DNA of 53,646 nucleotides from JAZQHR01 sp045540815 (GCA_045540815.1 JAZQHY010000061.1:1-53646); one strand, 5' to 3'. Counted from the first letter of the stretch, positions 8,171 to 15,890 are shown. Numbers and translations are program-made. Notes: generated by a model from the sequence alone, not told the origin.

Positions 8171-8371
8171 TTAAACCGACTGTTTTAATTCTCTTTCTCG
8201 AAGGATAGTTTTAATTCTAGCGATTGATCTCTTAACGTCTGTGATAACTCTAGGATTGTCAAGCTGGTTTGTAGCTAACTGAAATCTTAGGTTAAAAAGT
8301 TCTTCCTTCAATTCGCCTAGTTTCTGGTTTAATTCCATGTCGGTATAATCTCTAATTTCATTAACTTTCAC
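8171..8371 (-). CDS. rpmC: 50S ribosomal protein L29
   Basis: A 66-residue two-helix protein near the peptide exit tunnel, where it helps to bind SRP and trigger factor. It starts MKVNEIRDYTDMELNQKL and contains ELFNLRFQLATNQLDNP, both diagnostic. I prefer the GTG ending at 8371: it gives the usual MKxNEIRD N-terminus and has GGTGA 5 bases upstream, whereas the in-frame GTG at 8378-8380 is part of that site. The start overlaps the end of rplP by 11 bases, implying translational coupling. Confidence 0.95.
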   Translation of the reverse strand: MKVNEIRDYTDMELNQKLGELKEELFNLRFQLATNQLDNPRVITDVKRSIARIKTILRERELKQSV

Positions 8372-8801
8372 TCGAATCACCGTCCATTTCCTGCATCTGA
8401 CGTGTAACGAATTTAGTCTTTATAGGAAGCTTGTGCATAGCAAGACGCATAGCTTCTCTAGCAACTTCTTCAGATACGCCGCCAATTTCAAATAATATTC
8501 TGCCTGGTTTAACAACTGCTACCCAGTATTCTGGAGAACCTTTACCACTACCCATTCGAGTTTCAGCAGGTTTCTCAGTTACAGGCTTATCAGGGAATAT
8601 TTTAATCCAAACCTGACCGCCTCTTTTGATGTAACGAGTCATAGCAACACGGGCTGCTTCTATCTGGTTGCTTGTTATCCAAGCTGGCTCAAGAGCCTGT
8701 ATAGCGTAATCACCGTAAGCAATCTTATTACCTCTTGTTGCTTTACCAGTCATACGACCTCTCATTACTCTTCTGTATTTAACTCTTTTTGGTAATAACA
8801 T
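8361..8801 (-). CDS. rplP: 50S ribosomal protein L16
   Basis: A 146-residue L16, with MLLPKRVKYRRVMRGRMTG at the N-terminus, GDYAIQALEPAWIT and IKIFPDKPVTEKPAETRMG, all canonical. It organises the A-site tRNA elbow region of the 50S subunit. The C-terminus (QMQEMDGDSSES) is short and acidic, and its coding sequence overlaps the rpmC start. The ATG at 8801 is preceded by GGAGGTAAATAATA. It follows rpsC with only 2 bases between the genes. Confidence 0.97.
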   Translation of the reverse strand: MLLPKRVKYRRVMRGRMTGKATRGNKIAYGDYAIQALEPAWITSNQIEAARVAMTRYIKRGGQVWIKIFPDKPVTEKPAETRMGSGKGSPEYWVAVVKPGRILFEIGGVSEEVAREAMRLAMHKLPIKTKFVTRQMQEMDGDSSES

Positions 8802-8803
8802 TA

Positions 8804-9469
8804 TTATTTACCTCCTTCGCCTTTAGTTGCAGGCTTGTTGGCATTTAATACTTCACCGTTGTATATCCAAACCTTAACGCCTAACTTACCGTAAGTTGTA
8901 TCAGCCTCATAGAAACCGTAATCGATGTCGGCTCTAAGTGTCTGTAGAGGAATAGTACCTTCGTGGTAGTGTTCGCATCTAGCGATTTCAGCACCGCCAA
9001 GTCTGCCTGATACAGAAGTCTTTATTCCCTTAACGCCCATTTTCATAGCTCTCTGCATAACCTGCTTCATAGCTCTTCTGAAAGAAATACGTCTTTCAAG
9101 CTGTGCAGCAATGTTTTCAGCAACTAGCTGTGCATTAGTTTCAGAACGCTTAACCTCAACGATGTTAACGATAACGCTCTTACCGATAAGCTTTTCAACA
9201 TTTGCTTTGATTTTATCTTTTTCTGCTCCGCCTTTACCGATAATGATACCTGGTTTTGCAGCATAGATATTTACTCTTACTTTATTGTCGTTTCTCTCTA
9301 TTTCAATTTTAGCAATACCTGCCTGGAATAGAGATTTTTTAAGATATTTTCTTATTTTATAGTCTTCAACTAAGTTGTCGCCGAAATCTTTTTTATCAGC
9401 ATACCATTTAGAATCCCAATCTTTGATAACGCCGACTCTTAATCCGTGTGGATGTACTTTCTGACCCAA
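8804..9469 (-). CDS. rpsC: 30S ribosomal protein S3
   Basis: A 221-residue S3, with MGQKVHPHGLRVGVIKDWDSKWYA at the N-terminus, the KH-domain loop IIIGKGGAEKDKI near 75-87 and the C-terminal YGKLGVKVWIYNGE. S3 lies at the mRNA entry tunnel with S4 and S5. The start codon is TTG (9467-9469), with GGAGGTAAAGATT just upstream; no other start gives the conserved MGQK. Gene order rplV-rpsC-rplP is standard. Confidence 0.97.
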   Translation of the reverse strand: MGQKVHPHGLRVGVIKDWDSKWYADKKDFGDNLVEDYKIRKYLKKSLFQAGIAKIEIERNDNKVRVNIYAAKPGIIIGKGGAEKDKIKANVEKLIGKSVIVNIVEVKRSETNAQLVAENIAAQLERRISFRRAMKQVMQRAMKMGVKGIKTSVSGRLGGAEIARCEHYHEGTIPLQTLRADIDYGFYEADTTYGKLGVKVWIYNGEVLNANKPATKGEGGK

Positions 9470-9487
9470 AATCTTTACCTCCTTCTC

Positions 9488-9823
9488 TTATTCCTTTTCT
9501 TTTAATACAACAGTGATGTGACTTGTTCTCTTTCTGATTCTGAAGGCCCTTCCCTGTGCTCTAGGCATTATTCTCTTTAGTGTTGGACCCTGGTTAGCAT
9601 ATATCTCAGAAACATATAGCTTTGTTACATCCATGTTGTGGTTGTTTTCTGCGTTTGCAATTGCTGAGTTAAGAAGTTTCTCAACTATTGGAGCTGCACC
9701 CTTTGGAGTAAGCTTCAATATTGCAAGTGCTTCGCCAACTGGCTTATTTCTTATTAAATCGATAACGATTTTAACTTTTCTAGACGAAATACGTGCATAG
9801 CTAAGTTTAGCTCTTGCTTCCAT
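9488..9823 (-). CDS. rplV: 50S ribosomal protein L22
   Basis: A 111-residue L22. Its extended beta-hairpin (RIMPRAQGRAFRIRKRTSH near residues 84-102) lines the peptide exit tunnel and is the classic site of macrolide-resistance mutations; no insertion or deletion is seen here. The N-terminal ARISSRKVKIVIDLIRNK is typical. It lies between rpsS and rpsC. A clear AAGGAGGATT ribosome-binding site precedes the ATG. Confidence 0.97.
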   Translation of the reverse strand: MEARAKLSYARISSRKVKIVIDLIRNKPVGEALAILKLTPKGAAPIVEKLLNSAIANAENNHNMDVTKLYVSEIYANQGPTLKRIMPRAQGRAFRIRKRTSHITVVLKEKE

Positions 9824-9869
9824 TCTAAAATCCTCCTTCCATAGTATAGGATATTTATTAAATCTTCTA

Positions 9870-10148
9870 TTATCTTACACCTGATGTTTTTGAACCTGCA
9901 TGTCCTTTATAAGTTCTTGTAGGTGCAAACTCACCTAATTTATGACCAACCATATCTTCGCTTACATATACTGGCACGTGTTTTCTGCCGTCGTGAACAG
10001 CGATAGTATGACCAACCATTTCAGGGAATATAGTAGACGCTCTTGACCAAGTCTTAACTACTTTCTTTTCACCAACGCTGTTCATATCGTTGATTCTCTT
10101 TAGTAGACGCTCGTCGACAAAAGGTCCTTTTTTAAGTGATCTTCCCAT
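9870..10148 (-). CDS. rpsS: 30S ribosomal protein S19
   Basis: A 92-residue S19, beginning MGRSLKKGPFVDERLLKRI and containing KTWSRASTIFPEMVGHTIAVHDGRKHVPV and the C-terminal GEFAPTRTYKGHAG. It forms a complex with S13 in the 30S head, near the A site. Length equals the usual 92-93. It lies between rplB and rplV in the normal order. No oddities were seen. Confidence 0.97.
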   Translation of the reverse strand: MGRSLKKGPFVDERLLKRINDMNSVGEKKVVKTWSRASTIFPEMVGHTIAVHDGRKHVPVYVSEDMVGHKLGEFAPTRTYKGHAGSKTSGVR

Positions 10149-10196
10149 GATAAACCTCCTTCCGAAAATAGGTTAACTATTATTACCGTTAAAATA

Positions 10197-11030
10197 TTAT
10201 TTACCTTTTCTAGTTTTAACGATGTATTTGTTACTGTGTTTGTTTTTCTTACGAGTCTTGTAACCAAGAGTAGGTTTACCCCAAGGAGTAACCGGACTTG
10301 GTCTACCGATAGGTGATTTACCTTCACCACCACCGTGAGGGTGATCGCAAGGGTTCATAACAACACCACGTACAGTTGGTTTCCAACCCATGTGTCTCTT
10401 ACGACCTGCTTTACCGATAGAGATGTTCTCGTGATCTAGGTTACCAACCTGACCGATAGTAGCACGGCAGTCAGTTCTGATCATTCTAACTTCGCCTGAT
10501 GGAAGTCTAACCTGAGCATATTCGCCCTCTTTAGCCATAAGCTGTGCGCAGTTACCTGCAGCTCTTACTAGCTGTGCACCTCTGCCTGGGAACAATTCAA
10601 CGTTGTGAATTAGTGTACCAACAGGGATGTCTTTAATCATTAGTGCGTTACCTGGTTTGATATCCGCATCTGAGCCTGAACGAACGATGTCGTCTTTCTT
10701 TAGACCATCTGGAGCTATGATATAGCTTTTTACTCCGTCTTCGTACTGAATAAGAGCTATATTAGCACTTCTGTTTGGATCGTATTCGATAGAAAGAACT
10801 GTAGCGTTCATGCCGTCTTTATTTCTTTTAAAATCGATTACTCTGTATTTTCTCTTATTTCCGCCGCCTCTGTGACGAACAGTAATTCTGCCGTAAGAGT
10901 TTCTGCCTGATTTTTTATTAAGTGGTTCAAGCAGTGATTTTTCAGGAGCAACTTTTGTAAGTTCTTCAAAAGTTGAAACTGTCATAAATCTACGAGCGGG
11001 AGATGTAGGATTATACTTTTTAATCGCCAT
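10197..11030 (-). CDS. rplB: 50S ribosomal protein L2
   Basis: A 277-residue L2, one of the oldest ribosomal proteins, needed for subunit association and peptidyl transferase assembly. The conserved MNPCDHPHGGGEGKSPIGRP (with the functionally important His) lies near residue 223, and the N-terminal NSYGRITVRHRGGGNKRKYRVIDF is typical. Length is that of the family. It lies between rplW and rpsS. The ATG (MAIKKYNPTSPARR) has AAGGAGTGAATAAGGA upstream. Confidence 0.98.
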   Translation of the reverse strand: MAIKKYNPTSPARRFMTVSTFEELTKVAPEKSLLEPLNKKSGRNSYGRITVRHRGGGNKRKYRVIDFKRNKDGMNATVLSIEYDPNRSANIALIQYEDGVKSYIIAPDGLKKDDIVRSGSDADIKPGNALMIKDIPVGTLIHNVELFPGRGAQLVRAAGNCAQLMAKEGEYAQVRLPSGEVRMIRTDCRATIGQVGNLDHENISIGKAGRKRHMGWKPTVRGVVMNPCDHPHGGGEGKSPIGRPSPVTPWGKPTLGYKTRKKNKHSNKYIVKTRKGK

Positions 11031-11062
11031 TCCTTATTCACTCCTTAACTTTCAATTAATTA

Positions 11063-11356
11063 TTACGCCATGCCATCGAAGAACTCGATTGTCTTGCTGT
11101 CAGCTGTAAGCTTAACAGTAGCTTTTTTCCAATCTGCTCTCTTACCTGATGTAGCGCCCATTCTTTTGATTTTTCCAAGTACTCTTGAAGTAGTAACCTT
11201 CTCAACTTTTACTTTGAAAATCTGCTCTATAGCCTGTTTGATTTCGATTTTGTTAGCATCTAGCTTAACTTCGAAGGTGTATTTCTTGTCTGCAATCTGA
11301 GCCATGCTTTTTTCTGAAATAATAGGCTTTATGATGATATCGTGTGCATTAGTCAT
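11063..11356 (-). CDS. rplW: 50S ribosomal protein L23
   Basis: A 97-residue L23 at the tunnel exit, docking site for trigger factor and SRP. It has the opening HDIIIKPIISEKSM and the VEKVTTSRVLGKIKRMG segment. Its ATG (11354-11356) overlaps the last base of the rplD stop codon (TAATG), so the pair is translationally coupled. The GGAGGTG ribosome-binding site lies inside the end of rplD. Family length is normal. Confidence 0.97.
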   Translation of the reverse strand: MTNAHDIIIKPIISEKSMAQIADKKYTFEVKLDANKIEIKQAIEQIFKVKVEKVTTSRVLGKIKRMGATSGKRADWKKATVKLTADSKTIEFFDGMA

Positions 11357-11979
11357 TATGCATACACCTCCTCGATTTTCTCTATTGCGTTTTTCGCAAT
11401 GATTAACTGACTATTATTTAATATTTCATAAACATTAAGTGTGCCTACGAAAGAAGTAGATACGCCTTCAATGTTTCTGCTTGAAAGAACAACGTTATTG
11501 TCTTTGTCTGCAGTTACGATAAGAGCTTTTCCTTCAACACCAAGGTTCTTAAGAAGTGTAACAACCTCTTTAGTCTTGATTTCGTTTATTGTAAGCTCAT
11601 CTAAAACGATAATTTCGTTTTCAAGCACTTTTGCACTAAGTGCTGATTTCATAGCTAATCTCTTAACTTTCTTATTTAAAGTGTAGCTGTAATCTCTTGG
11701 CTTAGGACCTAGTGCTATACCGCCTTTAATCCACTGCGGAGCTCTTATGCTACCCTGTCTTGCACGGCCGGTACCTTTTTGTCTCCAAGGTTTGATGCCA
11801 CCGCCTCTAACCTCTGAACGAGTCTTTGTGCTCTGAGTACCCTGTCTCTGATTTGCTAGGTAATTTACTACTACCTGGTGAAGTACACTTTTGTTTACTT
11901 CCTGACCGAATACGTTTTCGCTAAGCTCGATATCACCGATCTGGCTACCTGCCATATTATATAAACCTACTTTAGGCAT
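11356..11979 (-). CDS. rplD: 50S ribosomal protein L4
   Basis: A 207-residue L4. The long tunnel loop shows TRSEVRGGGIKPWRQKGTGRARQGSIRAPQW near residues 57-87. L4 is also the autogenous repressor of the S10 operon in E. coli; whether it acts on the structured leader at 13054-13290 or the rpsJ-rplC spacer is open. The ATG is preceded by AAGGAGGACTAAAAA. The gene order rplC-rplD-rplW is standard. Confidence 0.97.
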   Translation of the reverse strand: MPKVGLYNMAGSQIGDIELSENVFGQEVNKSVLHQVVVNYLANQRQGTQSTKTRSEVRGGGIKPWRQKGTGRARQGSIRAPQWIKGGIALGPKPRDYSYTLNKKVKRLAMKSALSAKVLENEIIVLDELTINEIKTKEVVTLLKNLGVEGKALIVTADKDNNVVLSSRNIEGVSTSFVGTLNVYEILNNSQLIIAKNAIEKIEEVYA

Positions 11980-12006
11980 TTTTTAGTCCTCCTTTCCGAT
12001 ATTCTA

Positions 12007-12636
12007 TTACGCTTTCACTGTATTTTTTATAGTTAACAATCCGCCTTTAGGACCTGGAACAGCACCTTTTACTAGAATAAGGTTCTTTTCAACGTCAACT
12101 TTAACTACATCAAGGTTCTGTACTGTAACCTGTTCAACACCCATATGTCCAGGAAGCTTTTTGTTCTTCATAACTCTTGAAGGAGTTGAACAAGCGCCTA
12201 ATGAACCTGGTCTTCTGTGGTAACCTGAACCGTGAGTCATAGGACCTCTGTGGCTACCCCATCTTTTGATTGAACCGGCAAAACCTTTACCTTTGCTTAT
12301 GCCTGTAACATCGATTTTGTCACCTTCAGCGAAGATATCAACTTTGATTTCGTCACCTACGTTGTAAGTGATTTCATCGTCAAATCTGAATTCTCTAAGA
12401 TATTTCTTAGGTGCTACGCCCGCTTTGTCAAGATGACCTTTTTCCGGTTTTGTAAGTTTTACTTCTTTAACATCAGTATAACCTACCTGAATTGCTTCAT
12501 AGCCGTCGTTCTCAACTGTTTTTCTCTGTGTAACAGTGATAGGACCGGCTTCAATAACGGTTACAGGAATTACTAAACCGTCTTCGGTAAAAACTTGAGT
12601 CATTCCAAGCTTTTTTCCTAAAATTGCTTTTTGCAT
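12007..12636 (-). CDS. rplC: 50S ribosomal protein L3
   Basis: A 209-residue L3, a primary 23S rRNA binder that approaches the peptidyl transferase centre. Diagnostic parts are ILGKKLGMTQVFTEDG at the start and WGSHRGPMTHGSGYHRRPGSLGACSTPSRV in the middle, where the glutamine methylated in some bacteria would sit. An AGGAGGAAATGTAAA ribosome-binding site precedes the ATG. It is separated from rpsJ by an unusually long spacer for this cluster (102 bases) that contains small hairpins. Confidence 0.97.
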   Translation of the reverse strand: MQKAILGKKLGMTQVFTEDGLVIPVTVIEAGPITVTQRKTVENDGYEAIQVGYTDVKEVKLTKPEKGHLDKAGVAPKKYLREFRFDDEITYNVGDEIKVDIFAEGDKIDVTGISKGKGFAGSIKRWGSHRGPMTHGSGYHRRPGSLGACSTPSRVMKNKKLPGHMGVEQVTVQNLDVVKVDVEKNLILVKGAVPGPKGGLLTIKNTVKA

Positions 12637-12649
12637 TTTACATTTCCTC

Positions 12650-12735
12650 CTATATGGTTATTGGTTGAGGCTTAACCCCCAACATTACCCGCCGCTTATC
12701 TCAAGCGACTTGCACATTGTAGCTTGTGCTACCTT
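12650..12735 (-). other. rpsJ-rplC spacer with several small hairpins
   Basis: The 102 bases between rpsJ and rplC are long for this cluster. They can form GTAGC-ACAA-GCTAC, CGCTT-GAGAT-AAGCG and GGTT-7-AACC stems on the transcript, ending shortly before the rplC ribosome-binding site. An alternative GCACA/TGTGC pairing competes with the first. No U-tract follows, so these are not simple terminators. They could be processing or regulatory structures; this is inference. Confidence 0.4.
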
Positions 12736-12738
12736 TAA

Positions 12739-13053
12739 TCACACCTGCTTAATTTCGATGTCAACGCCTGCTGGCAATGAAATTTTAAGAAGAGTGTCGA
12801 TTGTCTTAGATGTTGGTTCTAATATGTCTATAAGTCTTTTGTGAGTTCTCATTTCGAACTGCTCACGAGAGTCCTTATATTTGTGTACCGCTCTAAGAAT
12901 AGTGATAACTTCTTTCTTAGTTGGTAGTGGAATAGGACCAGACACCTTTGCACCAGTTCTTTCAGCAGTCTCAACTATTTTCTGAGCTGACTGATCGATT
13001 AGCTGATGATCATAAGCTTTAAGCTTAATTCTGATTTTCTGACTTTTAGCCAC
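12739..13053 (-). CDS. rpsJ: 30S ribosomal protein S10 (NusE)
   Basis: A 104-residue S10, first gene of the cluster. It carries KIRIKLKAYDHQLIDQSAQKIVETA and the GPIPLPTKKEVITILRAVHKYKDSREQFEMRTHKRLIDI motif. S10 belongs to the 30S head and, as NusE, pairs with NusB in rRNA antitermination. The start is GTG (13051-13053), with GGAGGTAACACAAA upstream. The preceding leader of about 235 bases is highly structured. tuf and rpsL-rpsG are not adjacent, unlike many Firmicutes. Confidence 0.97.
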   Translation of the reverse strand: MAKSQKIRIKLKAYDHQLIDQSAQKIVETAERTGAKVSGPIPLPTKKEVITILRAVHKYKDSREQFEMRTHKRLIDILEPTSKTIDTLLKISLPAGVDIEIKQV

Positions 13054-13290
13054 TTTGTGTTACCTCCTTTGAGTATTTTTACATGCTAATGACAAACATA
13101 AAAACAGTACACTTAGCCGAGTGTGTCGTGCCTTTCGCATTAAATTACCCAGTCAACACTACGACTGGGCACAATACTCCTGTACTGTGACTTATGGCGC
13201 CCAAATTCCAGATTCGGACATTCTCCACGGAAATTAGCAAAACCGCAGTATTGCTGTAACCTCCCGCTTCATCGTATGTCATGTCACACA
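13054..13290 (-). promoter_or_regulatory. Structured 5' leader RNA of the S10 operon
   Basis: Between the promoter at 13297-13325 and rpsJ, the transcript can fold into at least five consecutive hairpins. Forward coordinates are 13236-13255 (5 bp), 13201-13217 (6 bp), 13170-13189 (8 bp with an AGGA loop), 13147-13169 (7 bp, loop of 8) and 13109-13124 (5 bp). Several stems are perfect apart from one G-U pair each. A 12-codon reading frame (13234-13272) is present but has no ribosome-binding site. Such leaders often mediate autoregulation by a ribosomal protein; which one, if any, is unknown. No U-tract follows the last stem. Confidence 0.6.
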
Positions 13291-13296
13291 TAGAAT

Positions 13297-13325
13297 ATTT
13301 TACATTATTTAATGTAATTTTGCAA
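13297..13325 (-). promoter_or_regulatory. Sigma-A-type promoter of the S10-spc cluster
   Basis: On the minus strand TTGCAA (13320-13325) and TAAAAT (13297-13302) are separated by exactly 17 bases. Transcription would start near 13290. Upstream, 13326-13400 is an A/T-tract-rich stretch that could act as an UP element, as is usual for ribosomal operons. It is the only clear promoter in front of rpsJ in this gene-free interval of about 450 bases. Confidence 0.7.
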
Positions 13326-13462
13326 GTTTTTTTTGAAATTTTTTGAAAAAAAAGCCGTTTTTTTGAAATTTCGTTAAAAATACACATATAAGTGCTTCGA
13401 TGATATGCATTTAATAGTAATTTTGTACATAAAAATACAGTTAAAACAGTGCATTTCGACAT

Positions 13463-13497
13463 AAAAACAGGAGAACGAAAGGATAATTTCGTTCTCC
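13463..13497 (-). terminator. Rho-independent terminator after the xerD-like gene
   Basis: A perfect 11-bp stem (GGAGAACGAAA with TTTCGTTCTCC, forward 13470-13480 and 13487-13497, loop of 6), followed on the minus strand by TGTTTTTA. It ends the zinc-ribbon-proC-spoIIM-xerD operon before the S10 promoter. Confidence 0.85.
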
Positions 13498-13507
13498 GCG
13501 GTATTTT

Positions 13508-14392
13508 TTATGCTCTTGGGTGGGTTTTTGAGTAAACCTCTTTTATTTTCGCCTTCACAAGGCGCGAATAAATCTGTGTAGAAGAAATATCGCTGTGACC
13601 AAGCATTTCTTTTATAGAGCTTAGGTCAGCTCCATTTTCTATCATATGTGCCGCAACAGAGTGTCTTAACGTATGCGGTGTAATCTCGTCTGTAATTCCT
13701 GCTTTATTTCCATACTCTTTTATAATCTTCCAAAAGCCCTGTCTGGTTAGCTTTGAGCCATTGCAATTTACAAAAAGAGCAGTTTCTTCCTTATTATTAT
13801 ATATAAGTATATTTCTTGCATCGTTTATGTACGCCTTAAGTGCATTGATACAGGTTCTGCCAAGAGGTATAATTCTAATATGTCCGCTGCTGTTGCATTT
13901 AAAGAAGCCAAGATCAAGCTCGACATCCTCGACATTTGCGCTTATAAGCTCCGACGCTTTAATTCCTGTGGCATACACAAGTTCAAGCATCGCCTTGTCA
14001 CGAATACCTTTTGCCGATTTGTTATCTGGCTGTGCAAGAAGTAAATCTATCTGCCCTACCGACAATACATTTGGAAGTTTTTTCTCTCGTTTTGGAGTTT
14101 CAAGCTTGAAAGTAGGGTCATCATTAACTATTCCTTCCGCCTGCAAGTATCCGTAAAGAGACCTGATAGATGCCATACATCTGGATACAGTCGCAGACGA
14201 CTTGCCTGCCTTTTGCATATACAAAAGAAAAGATATAATATTTGTTTTGTTCGCCTTTTCCACCTCTACATCATTAGATGAAAGAAAATCTGCAAACTGA
14301 CGAATATCTCTTTTATACGATACAAGCGTGTTGTACGCAACCTTTTTTTCAATTTCCAAATACTCTACAAATTTCTCACAAACCGAGACCAT
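13508..14392 (-). CDS. XerC/XerD-like tyrosine recombinase with substituted catalytic positions
   Basis: A 294-residue tyrosine recombinase with an N-terminal SAM-like core-binding domain (about 1-90) and a C-terminal catalytic domain. His240 and Arg243 (HTLRHS), His266 (LGHSD) and the nucleophile Tyr275 (QIYSRL) are present. However, the first catalytic Arg, normally in ATGLRVSEL, is Lys145 (ATGIKASEL). The beta-turn that usually reads GKGNKER is NSSGHIR, without the catalytic Lys. Length and lack of extensions match chromosome dimer resolvases. It is the last gene of an operon with spoIIM and proC; spoIIM next to xerD is a familiar arrangement in spore formers. It may be the housekeeping XerD variant of this lineage or a less active paralogue. 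Confidence 0.85.
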   Translation of the reverse strand: MVSVCEKFVEYLEIEKKVAYNTLVSYKRDIRQFADFLSSNDVEVEKANKTNIISFLLYMQKAGKSSATVSRCMASIRSLYGYLQAEGIVNDDPTFKLETPKREKKLPNVLSVGQIDLLLAQPDNKSAKGIRDKAMLELVYATGIKASELISANVEDVELDLGFFKCNSSGHIRIIPLGRTCINALKAYINDARNILIYNNKEETALFVNCNGSKLTRQGFWKIIKEYGNKAGITDEITPHTLRHSVAAHMIENGADLSSIKEMLGHSDISSTQIYSRLVKAKIKEVYSKTHPRA

Positions 14393-14431
14393 ACTTTTAC
14401 CTCTTTCAAACCCTTTATCAAAATGTCGCTG

Positions 14432-15034
14432 CTAAAACAAATATTTTATAAGCATAGGCGACAAAAACGTATCAATAAGACTGCAAAGAATAAGTAATGC
14501 GAAAATGAGTAGCATCAAAATGATAAATACTTTGAGTTCTCTTTTGTTTTCCCTGTAATTTTCACGAACTCGGTGTCTTGCAACCGCACACTTCACACAT
14601 ATTACACTCATAAACAGATACAAAGGAAGTGTAACCACGCACGATGGCAGTACCACTGCCAGTATCAAAAAGAAACCCTTTACACCTATTTCTCCTACTA
14701 TAAAACCTACCGTAAATCCAAGTGAAAAACCCCTGATACCAAGTGCCAGATACACTGCGAAAACTGTATAAACAGTGAGCGAAGATATAAAGCACACTAA
14801 AACATACCAAAAGCTGTTCGAAAATGCATTTTTGAATATCCTTGCAAACTCTATATCCTTGTCCTTGTAATGCGCGAAAAAATCCGATATGTAAACTCCA
14901 AGTTCGCTTGCCTGTGTTTCGTCTATTCCAACAGAGTACAATGACCCTATCGCAATGCCTATGCACATAACCACCAGAGCAAATATATACAAGACCAAAT
15001 TATTCTTTATATGTCTTACAACTTCTCTGTTCAA
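14432..15034 (-). CDS. spoIIM: Stage II sporulation protein M (SpoIIM family)
   Basis: A 200-residue membrane protein with about five transmembrane segments: an N-terminal one near 13-33, several between 75 and 150, and one near 168-188. The internal LALGIRGFSLGFTVGFIVG segment and overall layout match SpoIIM. In B. subtilis SpoIIM forms the DMP complex with SpoIID and SpoIIP, which removes septal peptidoglycan during engulfment. The start is TTG (15032-15034) with GGAGGG 6 bases upstream. It lies between proC and the xerD-like gene. Its presence points to a spore-forming ancestry, though a single gene does not prove sporulation. Confidence 0.88.
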   Translation of the reverse strand: MNREVVRHIKNNLVLYIFALVVMCIGIAIGSLYSVGIDETQASELGVYISDFFAHYKDKDIEFARIFKNAFSNSFWYVLVCFISSLTVYTVFAVYLALGIRGFSLGFTVGFIVGEIGVKGFFLILAVVLPSCVVTLPLYLFMSVICVKCAVARHRVRENYRENKRELKVFIILMLLIFALLILCSLIDTFLSPMLIKYLF

Positions 15035-15083
15035 TTTTATCCCTCCGTCTACACTTAATAATATGTAGACAAAGAGTCTTTAA

Positions 15084-15881
15084 TTACTGTTTTTTGCTCA
15101 TGCTGATAGCTTTTTGGGTACATCTGTCCGACGCTTCTATAATAGCATTTCTAAAGCCTTTTTTCTCAAGCTCTGCAACTGCTTCAATAGTAGTACCCGC
15201 AGGCGAACACACCATATCCTTAAGTGCACCAGGATGAATACCTGTTTCGAGAACCATTTTGGCAGAACCAAGAACTGTCTGTGCAGCAAGTGTATATGCG
15301 TCATTTCTTGCAACACCATTTTTGCACGCGGCATCTGCAAGTGCTTCTATAAACATAAACACATATGCAGGTCCGCTGCCGTTTATAGAAAGACATTTAT
15401 TTATGTAATCCTCAGGAAGAACGCACATCTTACCAGAGCTTTCAAACACGCACTTAACCGCACTCATTTCTTCTTCGGTGATACCATCAAATACACTGAC
15501 TACTGTCATACCCTCTCCCACGCATAGTGGGAGATTTGGCATAGCACGTACTATCTTTACGTCACCCAATGCATTCTTTATAAAATCAACTGTAATTCCT
15601 GCGGCAATTGATATAAACACTTTATTCTTATAATCAAGTTTCTTTATATCCTCAAGCACCTTTGGAAATACATTTGGTTTAACCGCCAATATAATATAAT
15701 CGGATTTTTCAATACAAGTTTCAAAATCCGCATATAAAACGCCCGTTGGCATATTTTCCGGGCGTTTTATGTCATACACTCGTATATTTTCACCATTTAC
15801 CTCGCCAGAGTGGCAAATACCCTTAAGTATTGCACCACCCATATTTCCGGCGCCGATAAATCCTATCTTAATATCCTTCAT
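15084..15881 (-). CDS. proC: Pyrroline-5-carboxylate reductase
   Basis: A 265-residue NAD(P)H-dependent enzyme making proline from 1-pyrroline-5-carboxylate. The Rossmann motif GFIGAGNMGGAILKG (8-22) opens the protein, VRAMPNLPLCVGEGMTVV lies near 112-129, and the C-terminal dimerisation domain has NGSGPAYVFMFIEALADA and MVCSPAGTTIEAV. Length is normal. The ATG is preceded by CAGGAGTG; the gene begins 9 bases after the zinc-ribbon gene, indicating co-transcription from 16311-16339. Confidence 0.96.
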   Translation of the reverse strand: MKDIKIGFIGAGNMGGAILKGICHSGEVNGENIRVYDIKRPENMPTGVLYADFETCIEKSDYIILAVKPNVFPKVLEDIKKLDYKNKVFISIAAGITVDFIKNALGDVKIVRAMPNLPLCVGEGMTVVSVFDGITEEEMSAVKCVFESSGKMCVLPEDYINKCLSINGSGPAYVFMFIEALADAACKNGVARNDAYTLAAQTVLGSAKMVLETGIHPGALKDMVCSPAGTTIEAVAELEKKGFRNAIIEASDRCTQKAISMSKKQ

Positions 15882-15890
15882 TTGTAATTA

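Noticed and set aside
10100..10333. A 77-codon minus-strand open frame overlapping rplB and rpsS
   Set aside because: It lies in another frame across two certain ribosomal genes and has no family resemblance.
13145..13462. A 105-codon open frame across the S10 leader and its promoter
   Set aside because: It reads through the promoter and through the hairpins, has no ribosome-binding site at its start, and its codon content is that of structured RNA. The leader-RNA interpretation fits better.
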